Of a stretch of 64,000 nucleotides of DNA, positions 8,735 to 17,056 are shown piece after piece. The stretch comes from Deltaproteobacteria bacterium (GTDB taxonomy: Bacteria; Desulfobacterota; Binatia; HRBIN30; JACQVA1). Numbering within the stretch: the stretch's first letter is position 1; each line of letters starts with the position of its first letter. Both the position numbers and the translations under genes were made by a program. Location: NCBI GenBank assembly GCA_016178705.1, contig JACOST010000003.1, positions 1 through 64,000 of the forward strand. The letters are read 5' to 3'. The notes beneath the pieces were generated by a model. The model made no database searches. It saw only the letters and a program-made list of their open reading frames with translations, and was not told the origin of the DNA.

Positions 8735-8762
8735 AACGGGCAGCTCGCGCGAGCTGCCCGTT
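8735..8762. terminator. Bidirectional terminator between convergent genes
   Basis: A perfect 28-bp palindrome (AACGGGCAGCTCGC and its complement) just after the hydrolase stop. It is preceded by an A-rich run (AAAAGAAAA) that becomes a U tract for the convergent minus-strand gene ending at 8790. Confidence 0.75.
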
Positions 8763-8789
8763 CGTCATGACGATGCTGTCGCGATCGCG

Positions 8790-10061
8790 CTACACTGAAA
8801 ACAAGCGCCGACGGCCCAGCGTACCGGCGCCGATGGCGAGCAGGATCGCCGCGCACAACAGCAAGCCCCACGTACTCAGCGTCGGGGCGGCACCGGCCTC
8901 GCAGATCTTGAAGATCAAGTTGGTCCCGGAGTCCGACGCCAACAGACATCCGCCCAACGTTGTGAGCCGCGAGCCGCTGCCGTTGGCCACGTTACCGTTG
9001 CCATCGTCGATCGCGGTGACGAACCGCAGATCGCTGAGATTGCCCGTGGCGGAGTCCATCGCCATGCTGAAGAGACCGTGGGTGCCGCCACCGATGTTTG
9101 CCGTCGCGTACAGTCTCCAGCCCAAGACCGCCAACCCGTCATGGAGCCACTTCTCGACGAAGTCGAACCGCTGCAGGTGGCTGGTCCCGCCGCTTGAATC
9201 GACGTTCTGCAGGTCGAAGCGATAGAAGTCCTTGTCCTCATTCGCGTTGCCTTCGTCGTGGACATACGCGAAGCGGGCGTCCGGCGTCACCGCCAAGCTA
9301 CCCGGGTCCGGCGCGTTGACGAAGGGACCGCTATTCGGTGACGCCAACGCGTACCCGGTCGGATCGACGCTACCGTTCTTACGAATGATCAAGGCCACCA
9401 GATTCTGGTCCTCCTCGTTCACGATCAGCAGCGTCTTGCCCGACCAATTGGCATCGACGACGGGAAAGTTCTGACCGTTCACGCTCAGTGGAGTGCCCGA
9501 GAACGACGTGGCAAAGAACGGCGTCCTGTTCACGTCGTTGAAGCGCGGTGATCCCGCGATGACCGCGAGACCTTCCGCCTCGTCGAAGTCCGCCGGCTCA
9601 CCGGTGTCGGCGATATCCGGCGGATTCGTCGTACCGTCGGGGTCGGTAGTACGCGCGGTGCCGAGGCTGATGCCGATCCCGCTGCCGGTAATCGGCACCT
9701 GGTAGGCTTCCTCCTCGGACTCGTTACCGACGAAGAGGTACGACATGCCATTGATGTCCGACACGGCCGAGCCTTCGTTGGTACCAGAGTTCGGCAGGGT
9801 CTTCACGTGCGTGAATATTCCCGGTATGCCGCCAGACGGACCGGTGGTCGCGAATACGTTGCCGCTCTGACTCAGGAAGAGATTGCCTGCACCGACGGCA
9901 ATCGTGTGAGAGGTACTGATGCCGGGGCCCTTCTTCGAGTTCGCATTGGCCCAGACGGTCACCTTGAGGTCGACACCAACCGCTCGCACTGTAGCCGGCT
10001 GCACCAATCCAATCGCTAGAAAGATGAAGAGTAACGCGCGTCGAGCCGTCTTGCTTCGCAT
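8790..10061 (-). CDS. Circularly permuted paralog with IPTL tail
   Basis: A 423-aa exported protein related to the genes at 3618 and 5002 but with ectodomain blocks swapped. After the signal peptide (1-27) comes block B (residues 33-192, VTVWANANS to GSPRFNDVNRTPFFA), then block A (203-387, ANWSGKTLLIVNEE to NLIFKIC), then the sorting tail at 392-423 (APTLSTWG, hydrophobic helix, GRRRLFSV). The PTLSTWG motif is a very good IPTLxxWG match, so this is the most typical exosortase H substrate in the window. Preserving both blocks while reversing order indicates circular permutation, which implies a closed fold with neighbouring termini, such as a beta-propeller. Function is unknown. Confidence 0.85.
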   Translation of the reverse strand: MRSKTARRALLFIFLAIGLVQPATVRAVGVDLKVTVWANANSKKGPGISTSHTIAVGAGNLFLSQSGNVFATTGPSGGIPGIFTHVKTLPNSGTNEGSAVSDINGMSYLFVGNESEEEAYQVPITGSGIGISLGTARTTDPDGTTNPPDIADTGEPADFDEAEGLAVIAGSPRFNDVNRTPFFATSFSGTPLSVNGQNFPVVDANWSGKTLLIVNEEDQNLVALIIRKNGSVDPTGYALASPNSGPFVNAPDPGSLAVTPDARFAYVHDEGNANEDKDFYRFDLQNVDSSGGTSHLQRFDFVEKWLHDGLAVLGWRLYATANIGGGTHGLFSMAMDSATGNLSDLRFVTAIDDGNGNVANGSGSRLTTLGGCLLASDSGTNLIFKICEAGAAPTLSTWGLLLCAAILLAIGAGTLGRRRLFSV

Positions 10062-10223
10062 GTCTTCTTCCTCCGTTTCCCTTCTCGTCAGATTCCAGCC
10101 GCGAGCGGCATCAGCAGTGCCCAGAGCACCCGCGGCAGAGTACGTTCAGGTTCAGTCCTCGTCAAGGGCAAAGCCAGCAAAGTGCCTTGCTGGCGTCAAC
10201 GCTGCTGCGTAGGATCGTGGACA

Positions 10224-11333
10224 GTGGACTCCATCACCGCGAAAATCTACGAAGCCCACGCCGCCGAGTGGACGGCGGCACGCCGGCCGCGGGCGATTGA
10301 GGACGGCCGTCTGGCCGCCTTCGCCCGCCGCCTGCGACGCAAGGGGCGGGTCGCCGATCTCGGCTGCGGTCCCGGCTGGTACGCTGAGCACTTGAACGCG
10401 CTCGGCTTCCGCGCCGTGGCGCTCGACGCATCGCCGGCGATGTTGGCCGAAGCCGGGTGCCGTGCCCCGGCAATGGCGCGCGTGTGCGCCGATCTGCTGG
10501 CACCACCGTTCGCCGATCGCTCGCTCGACGGTGCGTGGGCTTCGGCGTGCTACCAACATCTTCCGCGCCGCGATCTGCCGCTGGCGCTGGCGCGGCTTCA
10601 GCTCGCGTTGCGTCCCGGCGCCCCCATCGAACTGACGCTGGCAGATCTGGCGCAGCAACCGACCACCGCCGCCGCGCGGGCGCGCGGCGAGACCGACCGG
10701 CGATTGCACGACGATGCGTTCGCCGGCCGGCTGTTCGCGTTTCACAGCGCCGAGCGTGCTCGCGCGTTGCTGACAGGCGCCGGCTTCGATCGCATCAGTA
10801 TCGAACCGCTGCGCAATACGTTTTGGCTGCGCATCCGTGCGCGCCGCGGCCGCACCCTGCCTGACTTCGTACGGCCGCGACTGCGGCTGCTCGTCTGTGG
10901 CTTGAATCCTTCGCTGTACAGCGCCGAGCGCGGCATTCCGTTCGCCCGCCCCGGCAATCGCTTCTGGCCAGCGATGCGCGCGGCGCGACTGATCGTGCAC
11001 GAGCGCGATCCGCTCGATGCCTTGCGACGCGGCATCGGCATGACCGATCTGGTCAAGCGCGCCACCGTCAGCGCCAGCGAGATCGGTCGCGCCGAGTATC
11101 GCGCCGGTGTCGTGCGCATCGAATCGCTGGTGCGGATCTATCGCCCGCGCGCACTCTGCTTCGTCGGCCTCGACGGCTGGCGCGCCGCGGTCGATCGCAA
11201 CGCTCAATCGGGATGGCTTCGCGGTGGCTTCGGCGGCTGTCCAGCATACCTGATGCCCTCGACATCGGGACGCAATGCGAACGCGCGATTGAATGACCTC
11301 GTCCGACACTTGCGGCGCGCCGCGCGGTGCTGA
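10224..11333 (+). CDS. SAM methyltransferase fused to MUG-type uracil-DNA glycosylase
   Basis: A 369-aa two-domain protein. Residues 1-210 are a class I SAM-dependent methyltransferase: motif I VADLGCGPGWYAEHL, motif II VALDASPAML, YQHLPR region. Residues about 215-365 match mismatch-specific uracil/thymine-DNA glycosylase (MUG/TDG): LLVCGLNPSLYSA, IPFARPGNRFWPAM, IGMTDLVKRAT, and the second motif MPSTSGRNA. The Asn of GLNPS and the SG of the second motif match the Mug active site (compare E. coli GINPG and LPNPSG). The start is GTG 10224, with AGGAT upstream; the longer ATG start at 10182 adds unrelated residues. The glycosylase half would remove U or damaged bases in base-excision repair; the methyltransferase substrate is unknown. 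Confidence 0.85.
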   Translation: MDSITAKIYEAHAAEWTAARRPRAIEDGRLAAFARRLRRKGRVADLGCGPGWYAEHLNALGFRAVALDASPAMLAEAGCRAPAMARVCADLLAPPFADRSLDGAWASACYQHLPRRDLPLALARLQLALRPGAPIELTLADLAQQPTTAAARARGETDRRLHDDAFAGRLFAFHSAERARALLTGAGFDRISIEPLRNTFWLRIRARRGRTLPDFVRPRLRLLVCGLNPSLYSAERGIPFARPGNRFWPAMRAARLIVHERDPLDALRRGIGMTDLVKRATVSASEIGRAEYRAGVVRIESLVRIYRPRALCFVGLDGWRAAVDRNAQSGWLRGGFGGCPAYLMPSTSGRNANARLNDLVRHLRRAARC

Positions 11334-11354
11334 CAACTCTGACCAAAATACTTT

Positions 11355-11467
11355 AACGCAAAGTCGCAAAGGCGCGAAGGCGCAAGGCCAGCATGCCATG
11401 AAGAGAACCCATCTCTCCGAGAGTCGCTTCGGTGGCTTGCGCCTCTGCGCCTTTGCGACTTTGCGTT
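11355..11467. repeat. 35-bp inverted repeat of the GCAAAGTCGCAAAGG type
   Basis: Left arm 11355-11390 begins AACGCAAAGTCGCAAAGGCGC; right arm 11433-11467 is its near-exact reverse complement, with a 42-nt spacer between. It fills the gap between convergent genes and could act as a bidirectional terminator. The same motif type (ACGCAAAG.CGC.AAGGCGC) is widely dispersed in environmental genomes. Confidence 0.8.
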
Positions 11468-11490
11468 GAGTTCCCTTCTTCGGATTGAGG

Positions 11491-13299
11491 CTAGACGTCG
11501 AGCCCCACCGCGCGCATCAGTTCGAGCGCATTGCTCTTCTCCACCACACCTAACCGCATACGGTAGTCGAACTGCATCTGACCGTTCTCGATGTGATCCT
11601 CGAAATGAACATTGATCGCTTGTGCGCCGTCGGCAATCTCCGCCAAAGCGAGGTCGTGCGTCGTCACCAGACCGATGGCGTGATGAGCCAAGAGTCCCTT
11701 GACCAACGCCTCCGCGCCGATGCGGCGGTCGTGCGAGTTGGTGCCGTGGAGGATCTCATCGAGCAAGAACAGCAGCGGGCGCGCGCCGGCGGCTAGATCG
11801 ACGAGCTGGCGCAGCCGCAGGATCTCGGCGTAGAAGCGCGAAGTGCCGGCCTGTAGCGAGTCGTTGATCCGTATCGACGCGCCCACCGCGAGCGACGACA
11901 GCGACAGGTGCCGCGCGCGCACCGGCGCACCCATCTGCGCCAGCACAGCGTTGATGCCGACCGCGCGCAGCAGCGTGCTCTTGCCTGACATGTTCGAGCC
12001 GCTCACGATCAACGCGCGCACGGCACCGCCGAGGTGAACGTCGTTGCGCACACAGCGCGCTTCCGCGAGCAGCGGGTGACCCAACCCTTCGGCCTCGAAG
12101 CGCGGCGCGTCCATCACCAACTCCGGAAACGGATCGCTCGGATGTTCGTAACTGTAACTCGCCAGCGCGCACAGCGCTTCCATTTCGCCGACAACGGCGA
12201 TCCACTGCGCGATCGCCGGTCCAACGGACGCTCGCCAGGCTTCGATGGCCAACGCACACTGTGTGGCCCACAACAGCAACGCCGACGCTGGCGCGAACAG
12301 TTCGTTGTTGCGGGCGTACAGCAAGTCAACCCAGCGACGCAGCCGGGCAATTTGACGCGACGGCTGGACGCCGCCCGTCGCCAGCGCGGCTTGCAGCGCG
12401 ACCAAGCGCGGCGCGCTGAAGCGCTCGCGCTCGATGCGCGCGAGCAAGTGCGACAACAGCGCGAGATCACGCGCGGGCCGGTCGATTGCGCGCAGCACCG
12501 GCAATACGCGGTCGCGCAGCGTCCACCCGAAGAGTGTCTGCGCCAGCAACGCGAGCGCAAACCAGCGCGGACCGAGCGCAGCGAGTCCCCACCCGGCCAG
12601 CGTCACCAACGTGCATGACACCAGCGCCAGCGCGCCGACGCGCAGCGCGTGACTCGACAACGACGATGGCGCCGCGCCCCATTTCGCCAGCGCGTCGGGA
12701 TTCATTCCATCGCGCACATCGCGTCCGAGCACCGCCAATGCCTCGCGCAGATCGAGCAACGGACGCAGCTCCGCGATCGCGGTCTGCCGCGCGCGAATCA
12801 CGTCGAGATCGGCGGGCGTCCGCAGCCATGCGGCCAACGTCTCCTCACCGGCGCGCGTACGCGCGGTGCACAGCAATTCAAACAGCGAGCCGCGCCCGAA
12901 CAGATCGAGATCCGCCGCGTAGAGATGTGCGTCGTCGTGAAAGCGCTCGCCGGTTTCGCCGCCGCCCATCCAACGATGCTCCACACGCGCCAGGCCGCGC
13001 GCGTAGAACGCAACGATCCGCTGCGCCACTTCACTCGCGCTGCGGACACGATGATGCGCCACGACCAGCCCCACAAACCCCGCGAGCGGAACCAGCAGCC
13101 ACCATGCCGAACACATCTTTGCACTCAATGCTGCCCATCCGAGCAGCACGGCCACACAGACGATCAGCAACCGCGCGCGAGAGAGTTGGCGATCGCGCTG
13201 CGCTTGTCGATCCACGATGGCAAGGTGCACATCGCGCCGCCGGCGGTACTCGCTGTCGGCGGAGATCGAGTCAGGTGCAGCGTCGCTCGTCGCGGTCAT
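11491..13299 (-). CDS. Membrane MutS-like ATPase
   Basis: About 602 aa. The C-terminal MutS domain V ABC-type ATPase has Walker A SGSNMSGKST (about residues 430-440), Walker B LLFLLDEIL (about 512), the signature-like GTNSHDR loop and the TTHDLALAE His switch. A core/lever-like helical region precedes it. Unlike mismatch-repair MutS, the N-terminal mismatch-reading domain is absent. Instead two hydrophobic pairs are seen, near residues 40-80 and 215-260, so the protein is predicted to be membrane-anchored. This is the MutS-related family of unknown role found in many phyla. ATG 13299 is preferred over the upstream TTG at 13317. Not expected to act in canonical mismatch repair. Confidence 0.85.
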   Translation of the reverse strand: MTATSDAAPDSISADSEYRRRRDVHLAIVDRQAQRDRQLSRARLLIVCVAVLLGWAALSAKMCSAWWLLVPLAGFVGLVVAHHRVRSASEVAQRIVAFYARGLARVEHRWMGGGETGERFHDDAHLYAADLDLFGRGSLFELLCTARTRAGEETLAAWLRTPADLDVIRARQTAIAELRPLLDLREALAVLGRDVRDGMNPDALAKWGAAPSSLSSHALRVGALALVSCTLVTLAGWGLAALGPRWFALALLAQTLFGWTLRDRVLPVLRAIDRPARDLALLSHLLARIERERFSAPRLVALQAALATGGVQPSRQIARLRRWVDLLYARNNELFAPASALLLWATQCALAIEAWRASVGPAIAQWIAVVGEMEALCALASYSYEHPSDPFPELVMDAPRFEAEGLGHPLLAEARCVRNDVHLGGAVRALIVSGSNMSGKSTLLRAVGINAVLAQMGAPVRARHLSLSSLAVGASIRINDSLQAGTSRFYAEILRLRQLVDLAAGARPLLFLLDEILHGTNSHDRRIGAEALVKGLLAHHAIGLVTTHDLALAEIADGAQAINVHFEDHIENGQMQFDYRMRLGVVEKSNALELMRAVGLDV

Positions 13300-13483
13300 G
13301 GGTTTACACCCTGACAACGTCCGACGCGGAAAGCAAAACGGATCAGGCGAGACGAAGCAGCCGTGACAAAGCGAACCCGCCGCCGAGATCGCCGAGACCG
13401 CAGAGAGATTCGACCCACAGCATCATTGGCGCACTCGCGCCGCGTGTGCTTACGGTGTGAGCACGCCTCGGGAGGTCGCCAGA

Positions 13484-13714
13484 ATGAAGGCCCGCATTGT
13501 CCGCATCGGCAACTCGAAGGGGATTCGCATCCCCAAATCTCTCATCGAACAGACCGGGTTGAGCGACGAGGTGACGATTGAGGCAGAGGGAAATCAGCTT
13601 GTCATCCGCGCGGCGCGGCAGCCGCGGGCTGGATGGGCGGAGGCGTTTCAGGCGATGGCGGCAACGGGCGATGATCACTTGCTCGACGCGGCGCCCGTCG
13701 CAGCTTCCAAATAG
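13484..13714 (+). CDS. MazE-type AbrB-fold antitoxin
   Basis: A 76-aa swapped-hairpin AbrB/MazE protein: MKARIVRIGNSKGIRIPKSL is the canonical DNA-binding N-terminus, followed by EVTIEAEGNQLVIR, and a flexible C-terminal tail (GWAEAFQAMAATGDD) that in MazE wraps the toxin. The ATG at 13484 follows GGGAGGT; the upstream in-frame start at 13457 is rejected. It should bind its own promoter. The expected partner immediately downstream is present only as a remnant (13732-13846), so this is an orphan antitoxin. Confidence 0.88.
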   Translation: MKARIVRIGNSKGIRIPKSLIEQTGLSDEVTIEAEGNQLVIRAARQPRAGWAEAFQAMAATGDDHLLDAAPVAASK

Positions 13715-13731
13715 GATGAACGCGAGTGGCG

Positions 13732-13846
13732 GTGAATCGTTTTGAGTGATGTCGATATCGATCGGCTGGTGCGAAGGCTCGGGCGAATTGACAGTCGGGC
13801 CGGCGGTACTGTCTTGGCCGTGCTGCAGGAAATGTTTGCGCCGTGA
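13732..13846 (+). pseudogene. mazF toxin remnant (internal deletion and frameshift)
   Basis: Starting 18 nt after the mazE stop, GTG AAT CGT TTT GAG reads VNRFE, the usual opening of MazF in this family. A stop follows at 13747-13749. In the adjacent frame the sequence from 13748 reads DIDRLVRRLGRIDS then TVLAVLQEMFAP and a stop at 13844-13846, which is the standard MazF C-terminus. The middle (about 70 codons including the catalytic core) is missing. The toxin is dead; what stays is head and tail joined by a deletion. Confidence 0.7.
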
Positions 13847-14112
13847 GCGCCAGGCCGAGACCTGATCTGAGCCGCACCTCGAGCGTGCGCCGCTTCGCGA
13901 CCAGCCGTGTCGGCTTTACGCAGACCGGCGTAACGCGGCTGCGTCTGCGTCACGCTGTCAGTCGAAGGACTTGTCACGTCGGAGCCTTCCAACCGTTTGC
14001 GACTCAAGCGTGGCCGGTGTTAGGTTCTGAGTCGTGCAGCGTTTCTCGGCACGCGGAGATCGGCCGATTGCTTGTTCGGCGGGCACGGGTAGGTCCGCCT
14101 TCGGGAAGTGAC

Positions 14113-14925
14113 ATGGAACGGGTGCCGCCATTCGAGTCCGAGCACTTGACTTCTATCGCGAGGATACTCGCGGATACTGCGGAAGGATTAACCGGCTCGC
14201 AGATCGAGCACATGCTGCGGGAGTGCCGGATACCCGACCCCAGCCCCGGCATGACGAAGTGGAAGCGCCTTTACAACGCCTTCGTCGAGTTCCAAAACCA
14301 ACGCCATTTCGGCAACCATGTTGTCATCTTCATCAACCGCACCATGAAGCCAGTTCAGTACACTGCCGATCCTGGTGGGTTCGAGAGTCGGCGTGATCAG
14401 CTGAATGCCGTACTCTCATTTTCTGGCCTGTACGTTGGTGATGACGGCAAGATCCGGTGGGCGCGCAAGGCCACCAATCTCGACGAAGCTTTGGAGAGAG
14501 CCGGGCGCCTACACTCTGCCCTGATCAACCGCGGCGTTCACGACGACGTGCTGCACTACTGTAGGGCGGAGCTGCTCCAGGAGAACTATTTCCACGCTGT
14601 TTTTGAAGCCACGAAGAGCATCGCCGTCAAGATCCGCACCCTCTCCGGGCTCACCTCTGACGGCGCGGAACTTGCCCAAGGCGCGTTCGGCCAACCCAAG
14701 GACGGTAGTCCGTCACTCCTCGCGATCAACGATCTCAGAACCGACACAGACCGCGGTGAGCAGAGGGGGTTCACCAACCTCCTCATCGGTCTCTTTGGCA
14801 CGGTCAGAAACCCTTTGGCTCACAACCCGAAGGTCGAATGGCCGATGGAGGAGCGGGACGCCCTCGACATATTGACTCTGACCTCTCTGATTCATCGGAA
14901 ACTCGATCAAGCGCGAAAGCCATGA
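14113..14925 (+). CDS. TIGR02391 (Ymh) family HEPN-like protein
   Basis: A 270-aa protein. Its C-terminal half (about residues 150-265) is the TIGR02391/Ymh domain: ENYFHAVFEATKSIAVKIR, GFTNLLIGLFGTVRNPLAH, DILTLTSLIHRKLD. The RNPLAH stretch gives R232-x4-H237, the Rx4-6H signature of HEPN ribonucleases. The N-terminal half (LTSIARILADTAEGLTGSQI, then a helical region) could bind partner or nucleic acid. The ATG at 14113 is chosen because the upstream 90 codons of the open frame are Arg-rich and unconserved. It lies beside an orphan mazE and a second gene of the same family, a defence-like setting. Function is inferred only. Confidence 0.7.
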   Translation: MERVPPFESEHLTSIARILADTAEGLTGSQIEHMLRECRIPDPSPGMTKWKRLYNAFVEFQNQRHFGNHVVIFINRTMKPVQYTADPGGFESRRDQLNAVLSFSGLYVGDDGKIRWARKATNLDEALERAGRLHSALINRGVHDDVLHYCRAELLQENYFHAVFEATKSIAVKIRTLSGLTSDGAELAQGAFGQPKDGSPSLLAINDLRTDTDRGEQRGFTNLLIGLFGTVRNPLAHNPKVEWPMEERDALDILTLTSLIHRKLDQARKP

Positions 14926-15036
14926 GAACAGGGCCGGCGGCGACCTTCGTGCTGGAACCGACCACTTCGCAGCGCCGCTCGTCACACGCGTTGGCCGAAT
15001 CGTGACGCGGGCTGTGCGATGGAGGTGAACTGACGA

Positions 15037-15741
15037 ATGAGCCTAGCGCTGACACCTCAGGGGCTGCTCCATCCCAGGATACTGAAGAATTGCCTGACCC
15101 TCTATGCTGACGGTCACTACAAGCACGCGGCGCAGGAGGCAATGACTCAGGTCGAACGGGCCATCAAGGAGAAGACTGGATTTGAGCATCGATACGGTGT
15201 GAATCTCGCGACGCGGATCTTTGGCCATGGACATGGGATAAAGTTGCGCGTCCCATTCGGGTCTCGGATGCAGGCAGAAGCCGAGCGGCTATTCGCCGCC
15301 GCGTTTTCGTACTATCGGAATTACGCCACCCACGAGGGGGACAATATTGACGAGATGTGCGCTCTTCGGGTGATGGTGTTGGCGACTGAGCTACTCGAAC
15401 TCGTCGGTGCATCGCTCCTCAGCTCCGCGGACATCGGAGGCGCCCCCGGGCTCGTGTCAGAGGGCGTCTTCGCGTCGGTGACCCAGGTCGCTGAACTTCT
15501 GAAGTTCCTGGACGGCCAGCCGCTCCCAGACGACGTGTGCGACGGGTTCTATGAGGACCTCGGAACTCACGGGTTCACAGAGTCACAGCTCCAGTCGCTC
15601 CTCGACTGCGGGCTGGTGGAATACCGCAGCGTACCGGTTGATGATCCTACCGGACAGACGGACTCGGTCGGATTCTTCCACCTAACCGCGCTTGGTGAAG
15701 AGGTTTCTGATAACCCTGAATCAGCGGTAACAAGCGCGTGA
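15037..15741 (+). CDS. TIGR02391/Ymh-like HEPN-like protein, second copy
   Basis: A 234-aa protein whose first half is a compact Ymh/TIGR02391-like domain: HPRILKNCLTLYADGHYKHA, AAQEAMTQVERAIKEKTG, FSYYRNYATHEGD, ALRVMVLATELLELV. RNYATH supplies R94-x4-H99, the HEPN Rx4-6H motif. The second half (residues 130-234) is a separate helical domain with a DDP/winged-helix-like end (QLQSLLDCGLVEYRSV, FFHLTALGEEV). A GGAGGTG site precedes the ATG. It follows the other family member by 111 bp on the same strand. The order of domains is reversed between the two, which hints at partners rather than simple duplicates. Confidence 0.65.
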   Translation: MSLALTPQGLLHPRILKNCLTLYADGHYKHAAQEAMTQVERAIKEKTGFEHRYGVNLATRIFGHGHGIKLRVPFGSRMQAEAERLFAAAFSYYRNYATHEGDNIDEMCALRVMVLATELLELVGASLLSSADIGGAPGLVSEGVFASVTQVAELLKFLDGQPLPDDVCDGFYEDLGTHGFTESQLQSLLDCGLVEYRSVPVDDPTGQTDSVGFFHLTALGEEVSDNPESAVTSA

Positions 15742-16074
15742 ACCTGCCGACCCGTGCCGCAGGTTACGTGCAGCGTTCGGCAGCGACGAAAAGCGCGTCG
15801 GAAATTGACTACAACAGCTGAGCATCCACCTACGACGCCTCACGCGAGCGCCGGCGTCGCTTCAGCGATCCTCGAAGCTTTCGGGCCGTCGAAGACGCAG
15901 TGGTTGCGTCATCGTTTCTGCTTCCTGACGCGTTGGTTGCCCAAGGCCGAGCCGGCCTAAGACCTTACGCTCTTTGTTCTCTTGCGATCGCGCACCGCAC
16001 CACGTTAGGAAGCACGCATCGTTCGCACTCACACGTTGATTCGCTCCGCGGATGCGGAGCGTGGGAGGTGATTC
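15742..16074. other. Gap with no recognised feature
   Basis: About 330 bp between the second HEPN-like gene and the peptidoglycan-binding gene. Open frames here are short, Arg/Pro-rich and lack ribosome sites. Only the GGGAGGTG site of the next gene (just before 16075) is recognisable. Confidence 0.6.
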
Positions 16075-17031
16075 ATGGCGTTGTATCAGCGCGGGTCGAA
16101 AGGTCCTGAGGTTTCGCACATCCAAACTCGGCTCACGGAGTTGCACTTCTACGCCGGACCGATCGACGGCGACTTCGGCGGCGGCACCGAAAGCGCAGTG
16201 AAAGGTTTTCAGAAGCAACAGCACCTCGACGTCGATGGCCGCGTCGGTCCCGCCACGTTTGCCGCCCTGTTCGCCGGCGCGGTGATCGCCGCACCGGCGA
16301 TTGCCAGCGCGCCGATCGAACGGCGCTGCTTGGCGCTCACCGGTTCATTCGAAACCGGGGCGCCGCCGCCCGAGTGCTTCGCGGGTTTGTCGGGCGACTT
16401 CGACGGCCAAGGTATCAGCCTCGGTGTGTGTCAGTGGAATTTCGGACAAGGCAGTCTGCAGCCCTTGTTGCTCGCCATGGATCAGGCGCATACCGATGTG
16501 GTCGACGCGGTCTTCCACGACCTCGCCGCGGAGCTGCGCCAGGTGTTGCAGACGTCGCACGGCGAACAGCTCGATTGGACGCGCTCGATTCAAGACGCGC
16601 ATCAGCGTGTCATCGAGCCGTGGCGCGGGTTGTTCAAGGCGCTGTGCCGGCGCGACGAATTCCAAGCGATCCAAGTGAAGGCCGCGCAGAACCTGCTCGA
16701 TTCCGCGCGCGGTCTGTGTGCAGACTTCGGCGTGCGCTCGCAACGCGCGCTGGCGCTGCTGTTCGACATCAAGGTGCAGAACGGCAGCATCAACTCAGTG
16801 GTGCGGACGCAGATCCAGAGCGACATCGCCGCCCTGGCGCCGACTGACGCCGCGGCAGCGGAAGTCGCGCGCTTGCGCATCATCGCCAACCGCCGCGCCG
16901 AAGCCGCGAATCCGAAGTGGATCGAGGACGTGCGCACGCGCAAGCTCACCATCGCCAACGGTGAAGGCAACGTGCACGGCCGCGTCTACAACCTCGCCGA
17001 GCAGTACGGCATCGGCTTGCAGGCGATTTGA
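16075..17031 (+). CDS. Peptidoglycan-binding domain protein, lysozyme-like
   Basis: A 318-aa protein. Residues 1-65 are a PG_binding_1 domain (GSKGPEVSHIQTRLTELHFY, GDFGGGTESAVKGFQ, VDGRVGPATFAAL). After an Ala-rich linker, residues 80-318 form an all-helical domain opening LTGSFETGAPPPECFAGLSG and DFDGQGISLGVCQWNFGQG, with a Glu (FETG) placed like the catalytic acid of lysozyme/chitosanase-type folds. There is no Sec signal peptide, which is usual for phage endolysins and type VI or contractile-system cargo. GGGAGGTG precedes the ATG. No other phage genes are near, so a domesticated endolysin is possible. Confidence 0.7.
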   Translation: MALYQRGSKGPEVSHIQTRLTELHFYAGPIDGDFGGGTESAVKGFQKQQHLDVDGRVGPATFAALFAGAVIAAPAIASAPIERRCLALTGSFETGAPPPECFAGLSGDFDGQGISLGVCQWNFGQGSLQPLLLAMDQAHTDVVDAVFHDLAAELRQVLQTSHGEQLDWTRSIQDAHQRVIEPWRGLFKALCRRDEFQAIQVKAAQNLLDSARGLCADFGVRSQRALALLFDIKVQNGSINSVVRTQIQSDIAALAPTDAAAAEVARLRIIANRRAEAANPKWIEDVRTRKLTIANGEGNVHGRVYNLAEQYGIGLQAI

Positions 17032-17056
17032 GGCGGCCGGCTGATGCAATCATCGG

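Noticed and set aside
13843-14112. N-terminal extension of the first HEPN-like protein
   Set aside because: 90 codons of Arg/Ser-rich residues start inside the mazF remnant; ATG 14113 begins the conserved-looking region.
15754-15960. 68-aa open frame after the second HEPN-like gene
   Set aside because: No ribosome site, Arg/Pro-rich, no resemblance to known families.
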